Assembly: GCF_026183675.1 (NCBI RefSeq)
Contig: NZ_JAPIVK010000014.1
Location: 57,135-121,134, forward strand
Direction: 5' to 3'
DNA length: 64,000 nt
Source of the DNA: Microbulbifer halophilus
GTDB taxonomy: Bacteria; Pseudomonadota; Gammaproteobacteria; Pseudomonadales; Cellvibrionaceae
Shown: piece by piece, positions 43,078-51,950 of the stretch
Numbering within the stretch: position 1 is the stretch's first letter
Layout of the letters: each line of letters begins with the position of its first letter
Translations under genes and position numbers: made by a program
Notes under the pieces: generated by a model
Database searches by the model: none
What the model was told of the DNA's origin: nothing
The model's input: the letters and a program-made list of their open reading frames with translations, nothing else

Positions 43078-44184
43078 TCAATGTTCCGTTAGTAGTGACT
43101 GGTACAGGTTCATGGTGCGGCGCGCCTGGGTATCGAGCGTGAACGCCGGGGCCAGTTCGGGCCGCGCGTCGCTGTCCAGCAGTTCGAGGGTTTTGTGGTA
43201 GAGCGCCTCGCGATCGCCGTTGTCGATCAGGCCGCGGGGAAAGCAGGCGCGCAGGGATTCCGCCGGGCCGCCGATATCATAGCCGACAATCGGTGTGCCG
43301 ATGGCCGCGGCCTCGATGATGGTGCGGCCAAAGGGTTCGGGGCGCGTCGACAGGTTGTAGACGATGGATGCCTGCTTGTACCAGTAGCGGATATCGCTGC
43401 GCCGTCCGGCAAAGGTGAGTCTGTCGCCGATACCCAGCTCGTCCGCCAGTTGCTGCAGTTCGGTTTTGTAGTGCTGTTTGTTTTCCTCGGCACCGCCGAC
43501 AAGCACGCCGTGCACGTCCTGGCGCTCGCGGCAGAGCCGCGCCACCATCCGGATAAAATCCCCGTGGCCCTTCCAGCGCGTCAGGCGCCCCGGCATCAGC
43601 AGCAGGTATTTGCCGCGCAACTGCGGAAATTCCGCTTCGATATCCTTTCGCCACTGTGCCGGCAACTGCAGGTCGGCGGGAAACTCGCTGGTGTCCACGC
43701 CGCGGTAGATCACCTGTGGTGGTTTTTTCAGGTAGTGCGCGTAGTTGTCGGTCAGGTAGTCGCGCACGCAGCCGGAAATGGCGATCACCTGTTCGGCGCT
43801 GGCCATGATGGCGCTGTAGCGGTTGATCGAGTAGAGACCATGGGCGGTACTGACGAGCCGCGGGCGGGTTTTCGGGTCCAGCTTTTTCCACGCCAGGTAG
43901 GTGAGCCAGGCGGGCATACGGGAGCGCACGTGGAGGATATCCGGTTGTTCACTCTCGATCAGGCGGCGCAACGGGCGTACCTGCAGCAGGCTCGAGAGGG
44001 ACTTTCTGTGTATCGGCAGGGTGAGATGGCGACTGCCCGTCCCTTCCAGTTGCTCGACCAGGCGCCCGCCGCTGGATACCACGACGGACTCGTGACCGGT
44101 CCGCACCAGCGCGCCGGCCATATCCAGGGTGCCGCGCTCGACACCGCCGGAATTGAGGGCGGGTAACAGTTGCATGACTTTCAT
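43078..44184 (-). CDS. Glycosyltransferase family 4
   Basis: 368 residues. MKVMQLLPALNSGGVERGTL is a typical GT4 start; VIYRGVDTSEF, LLLMPGRLTRWKGHGDFIRM and STRPEPFGRTIIEAAAIGTP (EX7E catalytic motif) complete the GT-B architecture. Probably an LPS core transferase. The ATG is selected because it gives the family start; the frame continues upstream without support. It precedes the yrbL-like gene in one unit, and follows the O-antigen-ligase-like gene. Confidence 0.93.
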   Translation of the reverse strand: MKVMQLLPALNSGGVERGTLDMAGALVRTGHESVVVSSGGRLVEQLEGTGSRHLTLPIHRKSLSSLLQVRPLRRLIESEQPDILHVRSRMPAWLTYLAWKKLDPKTRPRLVSTAHGLYSINRYSAIMASAEQVIAISGCVRDYLTDNYAHYLKKPPQVIYRGVDTSEFPADLQLPAQWRKDIEAEFPQLRGKYLLLMPGRLTRWKGHGDFIRMVARLCRERQDVHGVLVGGAEENKQHYKTELQQLADELGIGDRLTFAGRRSDIRYWYKQASIVYNLSTRPEPFGRTIIEAAAIGTPIVGYDIGGPAESLRACFPRGLIDNGDREALYHKTLELLDSDARPELAPAFTLDTQARRTMNLYQSLLTEH

Positions 44185-44244
44185 GGCTGCGGTTCCGGTT
44201 GTGGGTGGTTTGGCGCGCGCATTATAGGGCAAGGATCCGATGCA

Positions 44245-45654
44245 TCAGCCCGCATCCTGCGGATTTGCGGCCGCGCGTCTCGACATCCAGATCCGGGTCA
44301 GGATACCGCCGCCCACAAGCGCCATCACCAGGTGGCCGCTGTCGTAGAACAGGTAGGATTCAAAGACGTTGATTACAGCAAAAAACACGGTAAAAGACAG
44401 GCAGAAAGTGAAACTGCCGGTCGAGATATACCCCGCGCGGTAACTGCGGAGGCAGCGGCTCACCAGCCAGTACACCAACGCCACCAGCACTATCAGCCCC
44501 AGCAGGCCGTAGTTGGCCAACAGGTCCAGATAGCTGTTGTGCAGGTGGCCAAAGTTCTGCTTGATACTTTCCGACAGGTTGGTGGAGTGGTCAAAGATCA
44601 GGCTGCGGCCATTGCCACCCCAGCCCACCAGGGGGTGTTCCGCAATCCAGTTGAGGGCCTCCCGCCAGGTGTGCAGGCGCACACCGGCACTGGTGGTATC
44701 CGGTATTTTTTCCATTTGCCCCTGTTGCAGCAGTTGCAGGGCTTCGTGTTCCGCGGCCAGCCGCTGGCTGACGATATCCCCGAGCGCCAGGTAGCCGATG
44801 GCGAGTATGCCGGCGGCAATTGTGATGGCGCCTGCAAAAATGCTGCGGCGGCGCCTCCGGTAGAGCTTGCGCAGTTCCATCACCCAGATTGCGGCGACGG
44901 TCAGCGCGCCGGCAATAAAGCCGGCCCAGACGCCGCGGGTCTGGGTCGCAACTACGGCGGCAATGCAGACTGCGAGCAGTACCAGCGAGGCGAGCCCTAG
45001 CAGGCGGCGCCCGCGACCAAGAAAGTGGGGGATAAATGCGGAGATCCCCAGCGCGGCGGTAGCGAACAGCATGGCCGCGTGCTGGGCATTGTGCAGGCCG
45101 AAATCGATGCGCTCACCGGCAAACCCGCGCTGCCACTCCGCCACACCGCTACCGGATATCCAGGGAGTGAGCAACAGGCCCAGCAATGCGCAGCCCCAGA
45201 ACAGGTAGACGTTGCGCTGGCGGCCGCCGAGGATGACCGCGACCGGAATCATGGCGAACCAGATAGTGACCCGGTGTACCTTGAAGGAGGGTTCCGCCCA
45301 TTCGGGAATCATCAGCCAGGAAGCCGACCAGGAGATAAGAGCCATAACGATGGCCGCCACCGCCAGCCAGACGATGGCGGAGCGCCGCAGGGAAAAACCG
45401 TTTACCGGCCCGCCATAGACCGCCAGCATGACCAGGCCCAGCAGGTTGGCCAGCATGGCCGCTTTTTCCGGTACCGTTTCCAGGCTGATACCGAAGAAGG
45501 CGTAAATCAGCAGTGCCACAGCGGCGCATAGTTGCAGCCAGGAGCGCGACTGTACCAGCGCGTTGGATTGCCAGAGGGGCAGGCCGCGTCGGAGGAATTG
45601 TGGCAGTGATCCGGCCGAGTCGGCGGTGTGAAGGGAATCGGGAGTGGAACTCAT
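44245..45654 (-). CDS. O-antigen ligase / polymerase-like membrane protein (WaaL/Wzy family)
   Basis: 469 residues with about ten to twelve hydrophobic segments and one large periplasmic loop (about 300-365). The ligase-domain motif HLHNSYLDLLANYGLLGL lies after this loop, with WGGNGRSLIFDHS before it; the conserved His is in the HxHN context used by WaaL-type ligases. It would attach O-chain to lipid A-core, or polymerise repeat units; sequence alone cannot separate these. Stands upstream of the GT4-yrbL pair on the same strand. Confidence 0.85.
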   Translation of the reverse strand: MSSTPDSLHTADSAGSLPQFLRRGLPLWQSNALVQSRSWLQLCAAVALLIYAFFGISLETVPEKAAMLANLLGLVMLAVYGGPVNGFSLRRSAIVWLAVAAIVMALISWSASWLMIPEWAEPSFKVHRVTIWFAMIPVAVILGGRQRNVYLFWGCALLGLLLTPWISGSGVAEWQRGFAGERIDFGLHNAQHAAMLFATAALGISAFIPHFLGRGRRLLGLASLVLLAVCIAAVVATQTRGVWAGFIAGALTVAAIWVMELRKLYRRRRRSIFAGAITIAAGILAIGYLALGDIVSQRLAAEHEALQLLQQGQMEKIPDTTSAGVRLHTWREALNWIAEHPLVGWGGNGRSLIFDHSTNLSESIKQNFGHLHNSYLDLLANYGLLGLIVLVALVYWLVSRCLRSYRAGYISTGSFTFCLSFTVFFAVINVFESYLFYDSGHLVMALVGGGILTRIWMSRRAAANPQDAG

Positions 45655-45923
45655 TGGCTGTTTTTCTCGTCATAGGTCGGCACCTGCCCGGCGGCGGTAT
45701 CGACAATCGGCGACTGCTGTTGTGTCCTGCCTTTTCTCGACTGGATAGGGGATGTCGATCACATGCGAATCGCCAGTGCAATCGGCGGTTCGCGACTTCC
45801 CGGTCGGTGGACGGGATGGGTCGGGCGCCTCCCCACTTGGGGTAGAATACTACCAAACGCCGCCGGGGCAATGTGATGCAATTTGCCTCCAACCGAACAG
45901 TCAATCAGTGTGTTTTCGAATTG

Positions 45924-47270
45924 ATGCTCCATCTCTATACCTGGCTCTGCCGGCTCACCATGCCGCTGATCCTCTTCCACCTCTGGTGGCGCGGCCGGTC
46001 GGACCCCGCCTACCGCAAACGCTGGAATGAACGCTTCGGTCGGGTGCCGACACGGGGACCGGGCCGGCGACGCTGGCGCGAGCGCTTCGGCCTGGTGCCG
46101 GAGCGGGAGAGCCACGCGCCGCTGATCTGGGTGCACTCGGTTTCCGTCGGGGAGACCCTGGCGGCGGTACCGCTGATTGAGCAGTTGGTGGCGCGCCACG
46201 GCAATTGGCAGTGGCTGGTAACCACCACCACGCCCACCGGCTCCCAGCGGGTGCACGATGCACTGGAACCGCTGCTGAACGGCCGTCTGCTGCATTACTA
46301 CCTGCCGTTTGACCTGCCCGAGTGCCTGTCTCCATTCCTCGACGCGGTGCGCCCGAGCATCCTGGTCTGCATGGAGACGGAACTGTGGCCGAACCTGCTG
46401 TCAAGCTGCGCCGAACGGGACATCCCGACGGTGCTGGCGAACGCGCGTTTGAGCGAGAAATCCGCGCGCGGCTATGCCCGATTTCCCTCCTTCAGCCAGT
46501 CCATGCTCGGCAACCTGACGCGGGTAGTGGCCCAGTATTCCGCCGATGCCGAGCGGTTCAAGGCGCTCGGCATGCCCGACGAGCGGGTCATGGTGTCCGG
46601 CAATATCAAGTTCGACCTGCAAATCGACACCGGCCTGGTCAGCGAGGCGCAGGCGCTGTCATTCCAGTGGCGGGGTGGGTCCGGCCGGCCCGTGTGGCTG
46701 GCAGCCAGCACCCACTCTGGCGAGGAGGAGATTGTCCTGGATACATTCGAAGCGCTGTTGCGGGACTTTCCGGATCTGCTGCTGGTGCTGGTGCCCCGGC
46801 ACCCGCAGCGCTTCGACGCCGTCGCGCGCCTGTGCCGGGAGCGCAACCTGAAAGTGTGTCGGCGCAGTGATGGCCGTGCCCCGACAGCGGGGCAGCAGGT
46901 ATTGCTGGGGGATACCATGGGCGAGTTGCTGCGGTTTTACGGTGCCTGTGATATTGCTTTTGTCGGCGGCAGCCTGGTATCGGTGGGAGGGCACAATGTG
47001 ATCGAGGCCGCGGCCTGGGGGGTGCCGGTGATCTGTGGCCCGCACCTGCACAATTTTGCCGTGGTTTCACAATTGCTGCTGGATGTCGGTGCCATTCAGA
47101 TTGCGGAGAACGGAGGGCAACTGGCGGAGCAGATGGCGGTGTGGCTGCGCGACGACCACGCCCGCCGCGCCGCCGGCGAGCGGGGCCGCCAGGTGGCGGA
47201 GCAGAACAGCGGCGCCCTGGAGCGCCTGGTGGGAGATGTTGAAAAGCTGATGTGGGAGCGGAGCTCGTAA
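45924..47270 (+). CDS. waaA: Kdo transferase (3-deoxy-D-manno-octulosonic acid transferase)
   Basis: 448 residues; adds Kdo to lipid IVA at the inner membrane. N-terminal anchor LHLYTWLCRLTMPLILF, acceptor-site HSVSVGETLAAVPL with the catalytic Glu, SGNIKFDLQ and the CMP-Kdo region FVGGSLVSVGGHNVIEAAAW are intact. The start is chosen to align with E. coli WaaA (MLELLYTALLYL); GTG 45873 or ATG 45876 are alternatives with a better SD. The segment after YRKRW carries a tandem duplication (RWNERFGRVP then RWRERFGLVP) that makes it about 20 residues longer than E. coli WaaA. Confidence 0.95.
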   Translation: MLHLYTWLCRLTMPLILFHLWWRGRSDPAYRKRWNERFGRVPTRGPGRRRWRERFGLVPERESHAPLIWVHSVSVGETLAAVPLIEQLVARHGNWQWLVTTTTPTGSQRVHDALEPLLNGRLLHYYLPFDLPECLSPFLDAVRPSILVCMETELWPNLLSSCAERDIPTVLANARLSEKSARGYARFPSFSQSMLGNLTRVVAQYSADAERFKALGMPDERVMVSGNIKFDLQIDTGLVSEAQALSFQWRGGSGRPVWLAASTHSGEEEIVLDTFEALLRDFPDLLLVLVPRHPQRFDAVARLCRERNLKVCRRSDGRAPTAGQQVLLGDTMGELLRFYGACDIAFVGGSLVSVGGHNVIEAAAWGVPVICGPHLHNFAVVSQLLLDVGAIQIAENGGQLAEQMAVWLRDDHARRAAGERGRQVAEQNSGALERLVGDVEKLMWERSS

Positions 47271-47405
47271 TTCGGTAACAGGCCGCTTCTCCTGATCGCC
47301 CGGCCCTGATTTGAGAAAGCTTGAAATAGCGCTGCTATCCCAGCTTCCGGCGCTTTCCCGCCTTTTGCTTGTGCTCCTTTGTTACACAGCTTCACGCACG
47401 GCCCA

Positions 47406-48023
47406 CTAGCGAAACAGGGACTTCAGCTTGGTGCTCAGTCTGTGGAACAGGCGGTGTTTTGCCCGCACGCCGTCGCCGGTGAGGTAGTTGATCTGGATGG
47501 ATTGCCGCCGCCCCTCGAAGCTGCGGTAGCCGTGCCAGCAGTTATCGGTCACCTTGAAGGCCACCATGGAACCGGGGCCGGGGGAGAGTTCCTCGGCGAA
47601 ATCGTCCATATCGGTTCCGCTGCGCAGGATGCGCAGGCGCCCCGTTTCCGCCTCCCAGCGCTCGTTGAGATAGATCAGTACCGTGACCAGTTTGGTTTTG
47701 GAGTCGGTATGGATGCGGCCGTCCTTCGCGCGGGAATAGCCGCGCAGGGTGGCCATCATGGGTTTGTTCATCACGTCGATAGCCAGCTTTCCGCTGATGA
47801 TCGAGCGGACTTCCGCACTGTCGAACAGCTCGATAAGCTGGCGGAATTCGGTCGGTTTCTCGATATCGTCGCTATTGAAACTCCCGCCCCGTTTCAGTGG
47901 CGGGAACTTGTCGATCAGCCTGTGGACGTATTCCGGAATGATCGAGTGTTCCAGGTGGAAATAGGGGAAGGGATCGGTCTTTACCGGTGCGGACCTGAAA
48001 TCGGCGATATTGAGCATATTCAT
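47406..48023 (-). CDS. 2OG-Fe(II) oxygenase superfamily protein
   Basis: 205 residues. A double-stranded beta-helix oxygenase: first His and Asp of the iron site in RIHTDSKTK, then LVTVLIYLNERW, the distal His in NCWHGYRSFEG and the 2-oxoglutarate-binding Arg in RRQSIQINYL. Relatives hydroxylate lipids, sugars or proteins; in a glycan locus a sugar- or lipid A-modifying role is possible. I start at the ATG giving MNMLNIADF because the longer frame begins at a TTG without SD. Convergent with waaA. Confidence 0.85.
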   Translation of the reverse strand: MNMLNIADFRSAPVKTDPFPYFHLEHSIIPEYVHRLIDKFPPLKRGGSFNSDDIEKPTEFRQLIELFDSAEVRSIISGKLAIDVMNKPMMATLRGYSRAKDGRIHTDSKTKLVTVLIYLNERWEAETGRLRILRSGTDMDDFAEELSPGPGSMVAFKVTDNCWHGYRSFEGRRQSIQINYLTGDGVRAKHRLFHRLSTKLKSLFR

Positions 48024-48229
48024 AGAGACGGGGTTCTGTGAGCTGGAGGGGCATTGTACACCGCTCAATACGCAACCCTAAGCCGGATCTGTGAAGGTGT
48101 CCGACTCAATCGGGCACGTCGGAGTATACAATGGCGGCGTGTCGCGGGAGTGGGGCGGCGCCGATTGCGGGCGTAGGGAGGCGCGAAAGCAGCGCGAGAG
48201 GTACAGGTGTCCGACAGCACCGCTCCAGT

Positions 48230-48919
48230 ATGACCAGGCGATTTGTAATCACCGGCTGCGGCCGTTCCGGTACCAGCTATACCGCCGAGTTGTTGAACCG
48301 GCTGGGGTGTACCTGCACCCACGAGAAATTCTTTACCGGCAAGGGGCAACCCTCGCGTATCGCCGAATGCCTCGCCCGCGCCGGCCTGCGGCCCCTGCAG
48401 TGGCGTATGCCGCCCTGGGGGGAGGCCGCCTGGGAGGCGGCGCCGCTGTTGTCGTTGTTGCCCGGCGGCACCCCGGTATTTCACCAGCTACGCCACCCGC
48501 TGGAATTTATCCGCTCGCGCCAGAAAAAGGGCTGGGTGCACGGCCGTTTCCGCCATCGCCACCTGCCGCAGTTTCCCCGCTGTGACAAGGAAGGTTTTGC
48601 CTCGCTGCCGCTGGCGCAGCAGGCGGATCTGTTGGCGCGTTTCTGGATCGACTGGAATGCGCTGGTGGAGTCGCGCGTAGGCGGGCGGCCGTATATGCGT
48701 TACCGGATCGAGGATTTCGATCTCGGGGTGCTGCTGGAGATACTCACGCGCGTCGACTTTCCGCACGATCCGGGCGCAGTTGGGGATGTGTTCGAGGCGC
48801 TGCCCACCAATGTAAACACCCGTGGCCGCAAGCGGGATGATATCACCCCGGACCTGTTGACGAAGGAAACCCGTCGCGACCTGGAGGCGGCCGCGGCACG
48901 CTACGGCTACCGTCTGTAG
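48230..48919 (+). CDS. Sulfotransferase-like P-loop protein
   Basis: 229 residues. The N-terminal P-loop FVITGCGRSGTSYTAELLNR matches the 5'-phosphosulfate loop of sulfotransferases, and HQLRHPLEFIRSRQKKGW matches the 3'-phosphate-binding region (Arg and Ser). The C-terminal part with PTNVNTRGRKRDDI is typical of carbohydrate sulfotransferase-like proteins in bacterial glycan clusters. It may sulfate an envelope sugar. The ATG is chosen at the start of the conserved fold. Confidence 0.75.
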   Translation: MTRRFVITGCGRSGTSYTAELLNRLGCTCTHEKFFTGKGQPSRIAECLARAGLRPLQWRMPPWGEAAWEAAPLLSLLPGGTPVFHQLRHPLEFIRSRQKKGWVHGRFRHRHLPQFPRCDKEGFASLPLAQQADLLARFWIDWNALVESRVGGRPYMRYRIEDFDLGVLLEILTRVDFPHDPGAVGDVFEALPTNVNTRGRKRDDITPDLLTKETRRDLEAAAARYGYRL

Positions 48920-48954
48920 GAGCCTGCCGCGCAGGCGATTGCCGGCGCCCCCCG

Positions 48955-49854
48955 CTACAGCTCCGAGGTGGCTTTGCGCACGCCGCTGCGAATCCGCGTG
49001 CTGAGCTCACTGCCGGTATAGCGCCCCTTGCTGGCATGGCGGATGCGGTAGACACCGGGCACCTCCACGGGAATGCCCGGGGTGCCGAGCAGCCAGCGGA
49101 AGGCGCGATCCTCGTGGGCCTTGCACCATTTCTCTGCCGGTTTCTGGTAGTAGCCGAGGCTGTCGCAGTAGCCGGCTGCGCGGGCGATATCGCCGTGGGC
49201 GATCTGCAGCGGCCCGGTGGCCCGGGTGCGCTGCTGCTCGACGAAGCGGGAGTCGTCGATGTCCACCAGCCGCAACTGCGCCAGATCGAAATCGAACATC
49301 GGGTCGTCGTCGGCCAGCAGGGTGGTGATCCGCTCGCTCGCCGGGAATACCAGCGCATCCTTCCGCCCCTGCAGGGCGTCCGCCAGCCCGTCCAGGCAGC
49401 CCTCCCGGAACAGCAGGTCGCAGTCGGTAAACCAGATCCAGTCGGCGCAGCTGTTCAGGGCCGCCTGGTTGCGGCCGATGGCGCGGCGGAACAGCGACTG
49501 CTTCGGCAGTTCGCGCCAGTTCCAGGTCACGCCGGGGACCTGCTGGCGGGAAAAGAAATCCAGCAGCGCGCGGGTTTTCTCATCCTCGCCGTTGTAATAG
49601 ACGGTCATGGTCACCGTCGCTTTGGTGGGCGGGTACAGTGCCAGCGAGCTCAGTTGATAGGCCAGGAAATGGGCGTACTGCCAGCAGTGACTGACGATCT
49701 CGATATCCAGCGCGCCGGTGCGGGCCGCCCGCTCGCTCTCCGGTGGCAGCGGTTTCCGGAACCAGGAGGCCGGCACCCAGCCGCTGGCGGCCAGGCGCAG
49801 GAAGCGGCTGACCAGCGGGTCGTACCATTTGGATTGAATCGGGTTCTTGTCCAT
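48955..49854 (-). CDS. Glycosyltransferase (GT-A, family 2-like)
   Basis: 299 residues. IEIVSHCWQYAHFLAYQLSS and VTMTVYYNGEDEKTRALLDF form the nucleotide-binding half; the DxD motif is WIWFTDCDLLF (about 142-152); the acidic AHEDRAFRWLLGTPGI follows in the acceptor half. No membrane segments. Starts at the internal ATG, since the longer frame would overlap the preceding gene by about 40 bases. It follows a GT2 gene on the same strand; together they likely add consecutive sugars. Confidence 0.82.
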   Translation of the reverse strand: MDKNPIQSKWYDPLVSRFLRLAASGWVPASWFRKPLPPESERAARTGALDIEIVSHCWQYAHFLAYQLSSLALYPPTKATVTMTVYYNGEDEKTRALLDFFSRQQVPGVTWNWRELPKQSLFRRAIGRNQAALNSCADWIWFTDCDLLFREGCLDGLADALQGRKDALVFPASERITTLLADDDPMFDFDLAQLRLVDIDDSRFVEQQRTRATGPLQIAHGDIARAAGYCDSLGYYQKPAEKWCKAHEDRAFRWLLGTPGIPVEVPGVYRIRHASKGRYTGSELSTRIRSGVRKATSEL

Positions 49855-49900
49855 GGGATGGGCAGCGTGTATCTCGGGTGGTTGTTGTTCGGGCGCTTTT

Positions 49901-50755
49901 TCAGCCGCTCTTTTCGTCGGATCGGGGGCGGTAGCCGGCATCCAGCAGTTGCCGGATACCGCAGGGAGTCTCGATGATCCCCTCTTTGGCGCTGCGTACC
50001 CGCAGCGCCTTGTTGCGCGCGACTATCTCCGGGTCGGCGTAGCCCCGCGGGTGGTCCAGGTGTACGCAGATGGCGTCGTAGCGCACATGCCGCGGCTTGA
50101 TGCCGGCGTTGGCCAGGCGCACACCGAACTCCCGATCCAGGCCGCCCCAGGCCATGCGCTCGTCGAAACCGTTCACCTTGAGGATGTCCTCCCGCCACAC
50201 CGAGGCGTTGGAGCCCTTGAGGTTGCAGGCAGTGGGGGTAAGGCGGTTCAGCCAGGGAGCCTGGCGGGGGCCGGCGCTCAGCTTCATGGTCTTGCGCCGG
50301 CTGCCGAGCCCGTGCGCCCGCAGCCAGGGCAGCTCGAAGCAGCGGCCGCTGAGGATGTCGTCCCTGGAGATCGCCTCGCTGGTGCTCATGGGCAGCTTGA
50401 AGTAGCTGCCGGAGAGGTAGTGGCCCGGCTCGGCGCGACGCCGGTGCACGGCGAGGAAATCCCGCCGCGGGATACAGTCGCCGTCGGTAAAGACTATATA
50501 GTCGCCCCGGGCGTGGAGTATCGCCTTGTTGAGGATGCGGCACTTGCGGAAACCGTCGTCCCGCTGCCAGACATGGCGGATATCCAGCCCGGTCTCGCCG
50601 CGCAGGCGCTCCACCAGCTCGGCGGTTTCCGGGGTGGAGCCATCGTCGGCGACGACGACTTCCAGCGGCAGTTCCGTCTGGCAGCTATAGCCCCAGAGCA
50701 CCTTTTCCAGCCAGCGGGGGGAATTGTAGGTGGTCAGTATCAGGGACAGATTCAT
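49901..50755 (-). CDS. Glycosyltransferase family 2
   Basis: 284 residues, with the GT2 features LSLILTTYNSPRWLEKVL, VVVADDGSTPETAELVE, DYIVFTDGDCIPRRDFL (DxD) and ERMAWGGLDREFGVRLANAG (acceptor-side acidic motif, galactosyltransferase-type C-domain). Likely acts on LPS core or another surface glycan. First gene of a two-gene minus-strand unit, divergent from the GT2-like gene to its right. Confidence 0.93.
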   Translation of the reverse strand: MNLSLILTTYNSPRWLEKVLWGYSCQTELPLEVVVADDGSTPETAELVERLRGETGLDIRHVWQRDDGFRKCRILNKAILHARGDYIVFTDGDCIPRRDFLAVHRRRAEPGHYLSGSYFKLPMSTSEAISRDDILSGRCFELPWLRAHGLGSRRKTMKLSAGPRQAPWLNRLTPTACNLKGSNASVWREDILKVNGFDERMAWGGLDREFGVRLANAGIKPRHVRYDAICVHLDHPRGYADPEIVARNKALRVRSAKEGIIETPCGIRQLLDAGYRPRSDEKSG

Positions 50756-50963
50756 TGAACTGGATCAAACTCGGCGCTGCTGATTGCTATACAATGGCGC
50801 GCCCTTCGGATGGGCCGGGCCGCGCGTTTCGGCGGCGAGCATATACCATCGGCCGGGGGAAAGCGACCGACCCACCCGCACGGCCCGGAGGGGCTGAAGC
50901 CGGTGCAACGGCTCGGCAATAGAGATCTGTTATCCTGCGCCAAACGCCGGAGTTACGCCAATA

Positions 50964-51857
50964 ATGCATATCTTTGTCTTTTCCTACAATCGGGGTCCCT
51001 TTCTCGACAACTGCATTCGCTCCATCGAGGAGTGCGCCCCCGATTGTCGCCTGACAGTGATCGACGACGGCAGCGACGACGGGGAGACGCGCGCGGTACT
51101 CGAGCGGATTGGCGAGCGACACCGGGTTATTTCCAAAACCGCCGACAGCGGGCACAAGCTGGGCGGCCTCTACGCCAATATGCAGGCGGCCTACGAGCTG
51201 GCGGGCGAGGACGAGCTGATCTGTTTCCTGCAGGACGATACGCAGATGGTGCGTCGCCTGACAGCGGAGGATATCCGCGCTTTCGAGCAGTATTTCGAGC
51301 GCGAGCCGAAGTTGGGCTTTATCTCCCCGGCCTTTGTGCGCGGCATCTCCCTGAAGCATGCCGCGGATCGGGATTTCCGCTTCGACAAGGCCTCGGACCT
51401 GTGGTTCTGGTACCCGAAAAAGCGTTCCACCGGCACCTGGTTTTCCGCCCTGCTGATCGCCAGCACCCGGCGTCTGCGCCAGGTAAACTGGCAGTTTGAA
51501 GTGGGCGAGTCGGTCAACAATCGGCAGGCCGGGAAAGTCTTCTGCCGCATGGGCCGGCTGCGCGCGCCCTTTGCCATGTGGCTGCCCAACGGCCGCGCCT
51601 ACCGGGGCAAGCAGAAATCCCTGGCGCTGCGCTTCGGGGAGTGGCGGCGGCGCTGTGGCATCTACCCGCTGGAACTGATGGGTGCGGCGGATGTTGCAAA
51701 ACTGCAGGCCGCGGAGCCGCCGCGGCTGCCGGTGGCCGAGGAAATTCTGCAGCTGCGCGGCGGCGTCCGCCTGAAGGTGCCCTGGACCTACGATCCCATG
51801 CAGGGGGCATCACTGCTCAAGTTGCTGGATCGGCTGGAACGAAAACTGAAGCATTAA
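50964..51857 (+). CDS. Glycosyltransferase family 2
   Basis: 297 residues. HIFVFSYNRGPFLDNCIRSI and RLTVIDDGSDDGETRAVLE are GT2-like, and ELICFLQDDTQMVRR holds the DxD equivalent (QDD). The second half (KKRSTGTWFSALLIASTRRL) is not typical and may set acceptor choice. The kdkA gene follows on the same strand after about 90 bases. The spacer on its left contains no clear promoter beyond a TATACAAT sequence. Confidence 0.85.
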   Translation: MHIFVFSYNRGPFLDNCIRSIEECAPDCRLTVIDDGSDDGETRAVLERIGERHRVISKTADSGHKLGGLYANMQAAYELAGEDELICFLQDDTQMVRRLTAEDIRAFEQYFEREPKLGFISPAFVRGISLKHAADRDFRFDKASDLWFWYPKKRSTGTWFSALLIASTRRLRQVNWQFEVGESVNNRQAGKVFCRMGRLRAPFAMWLPNGRAYRGKQKSLALRFGEWRRRCGIYPLELMGAADVAKLQAAEPPRLPVAEEILQLRGGVRLKVPWTYDPMQGASLLKLLDRLERKLKH

Positions 51858-51860
51858 CAT

Positions 51861-51900
51861 TCAAGTTCTGGAATCCAGTTTTGGGAGCCGGAGTGCCATT
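51861..51900. repeat. Half-element remnant of the GAATACATCCCTG family
   Basis: TCAAGTTCTGGAATCCAGTT followed by TTGGGAGCCGGAGTGCC resembles the outer left flank of copies C and E (CTCAAG(T/C)TTCGG...CCGGGAGCC), but no core or opposite arm follows. Could be a decayed copy. Confidence 0.4.
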
Positions 51901-51950
51901 TGCAGACAATGAACTCCCGATAAAAATTCAGAAAAACGAGGCTGTTACCA

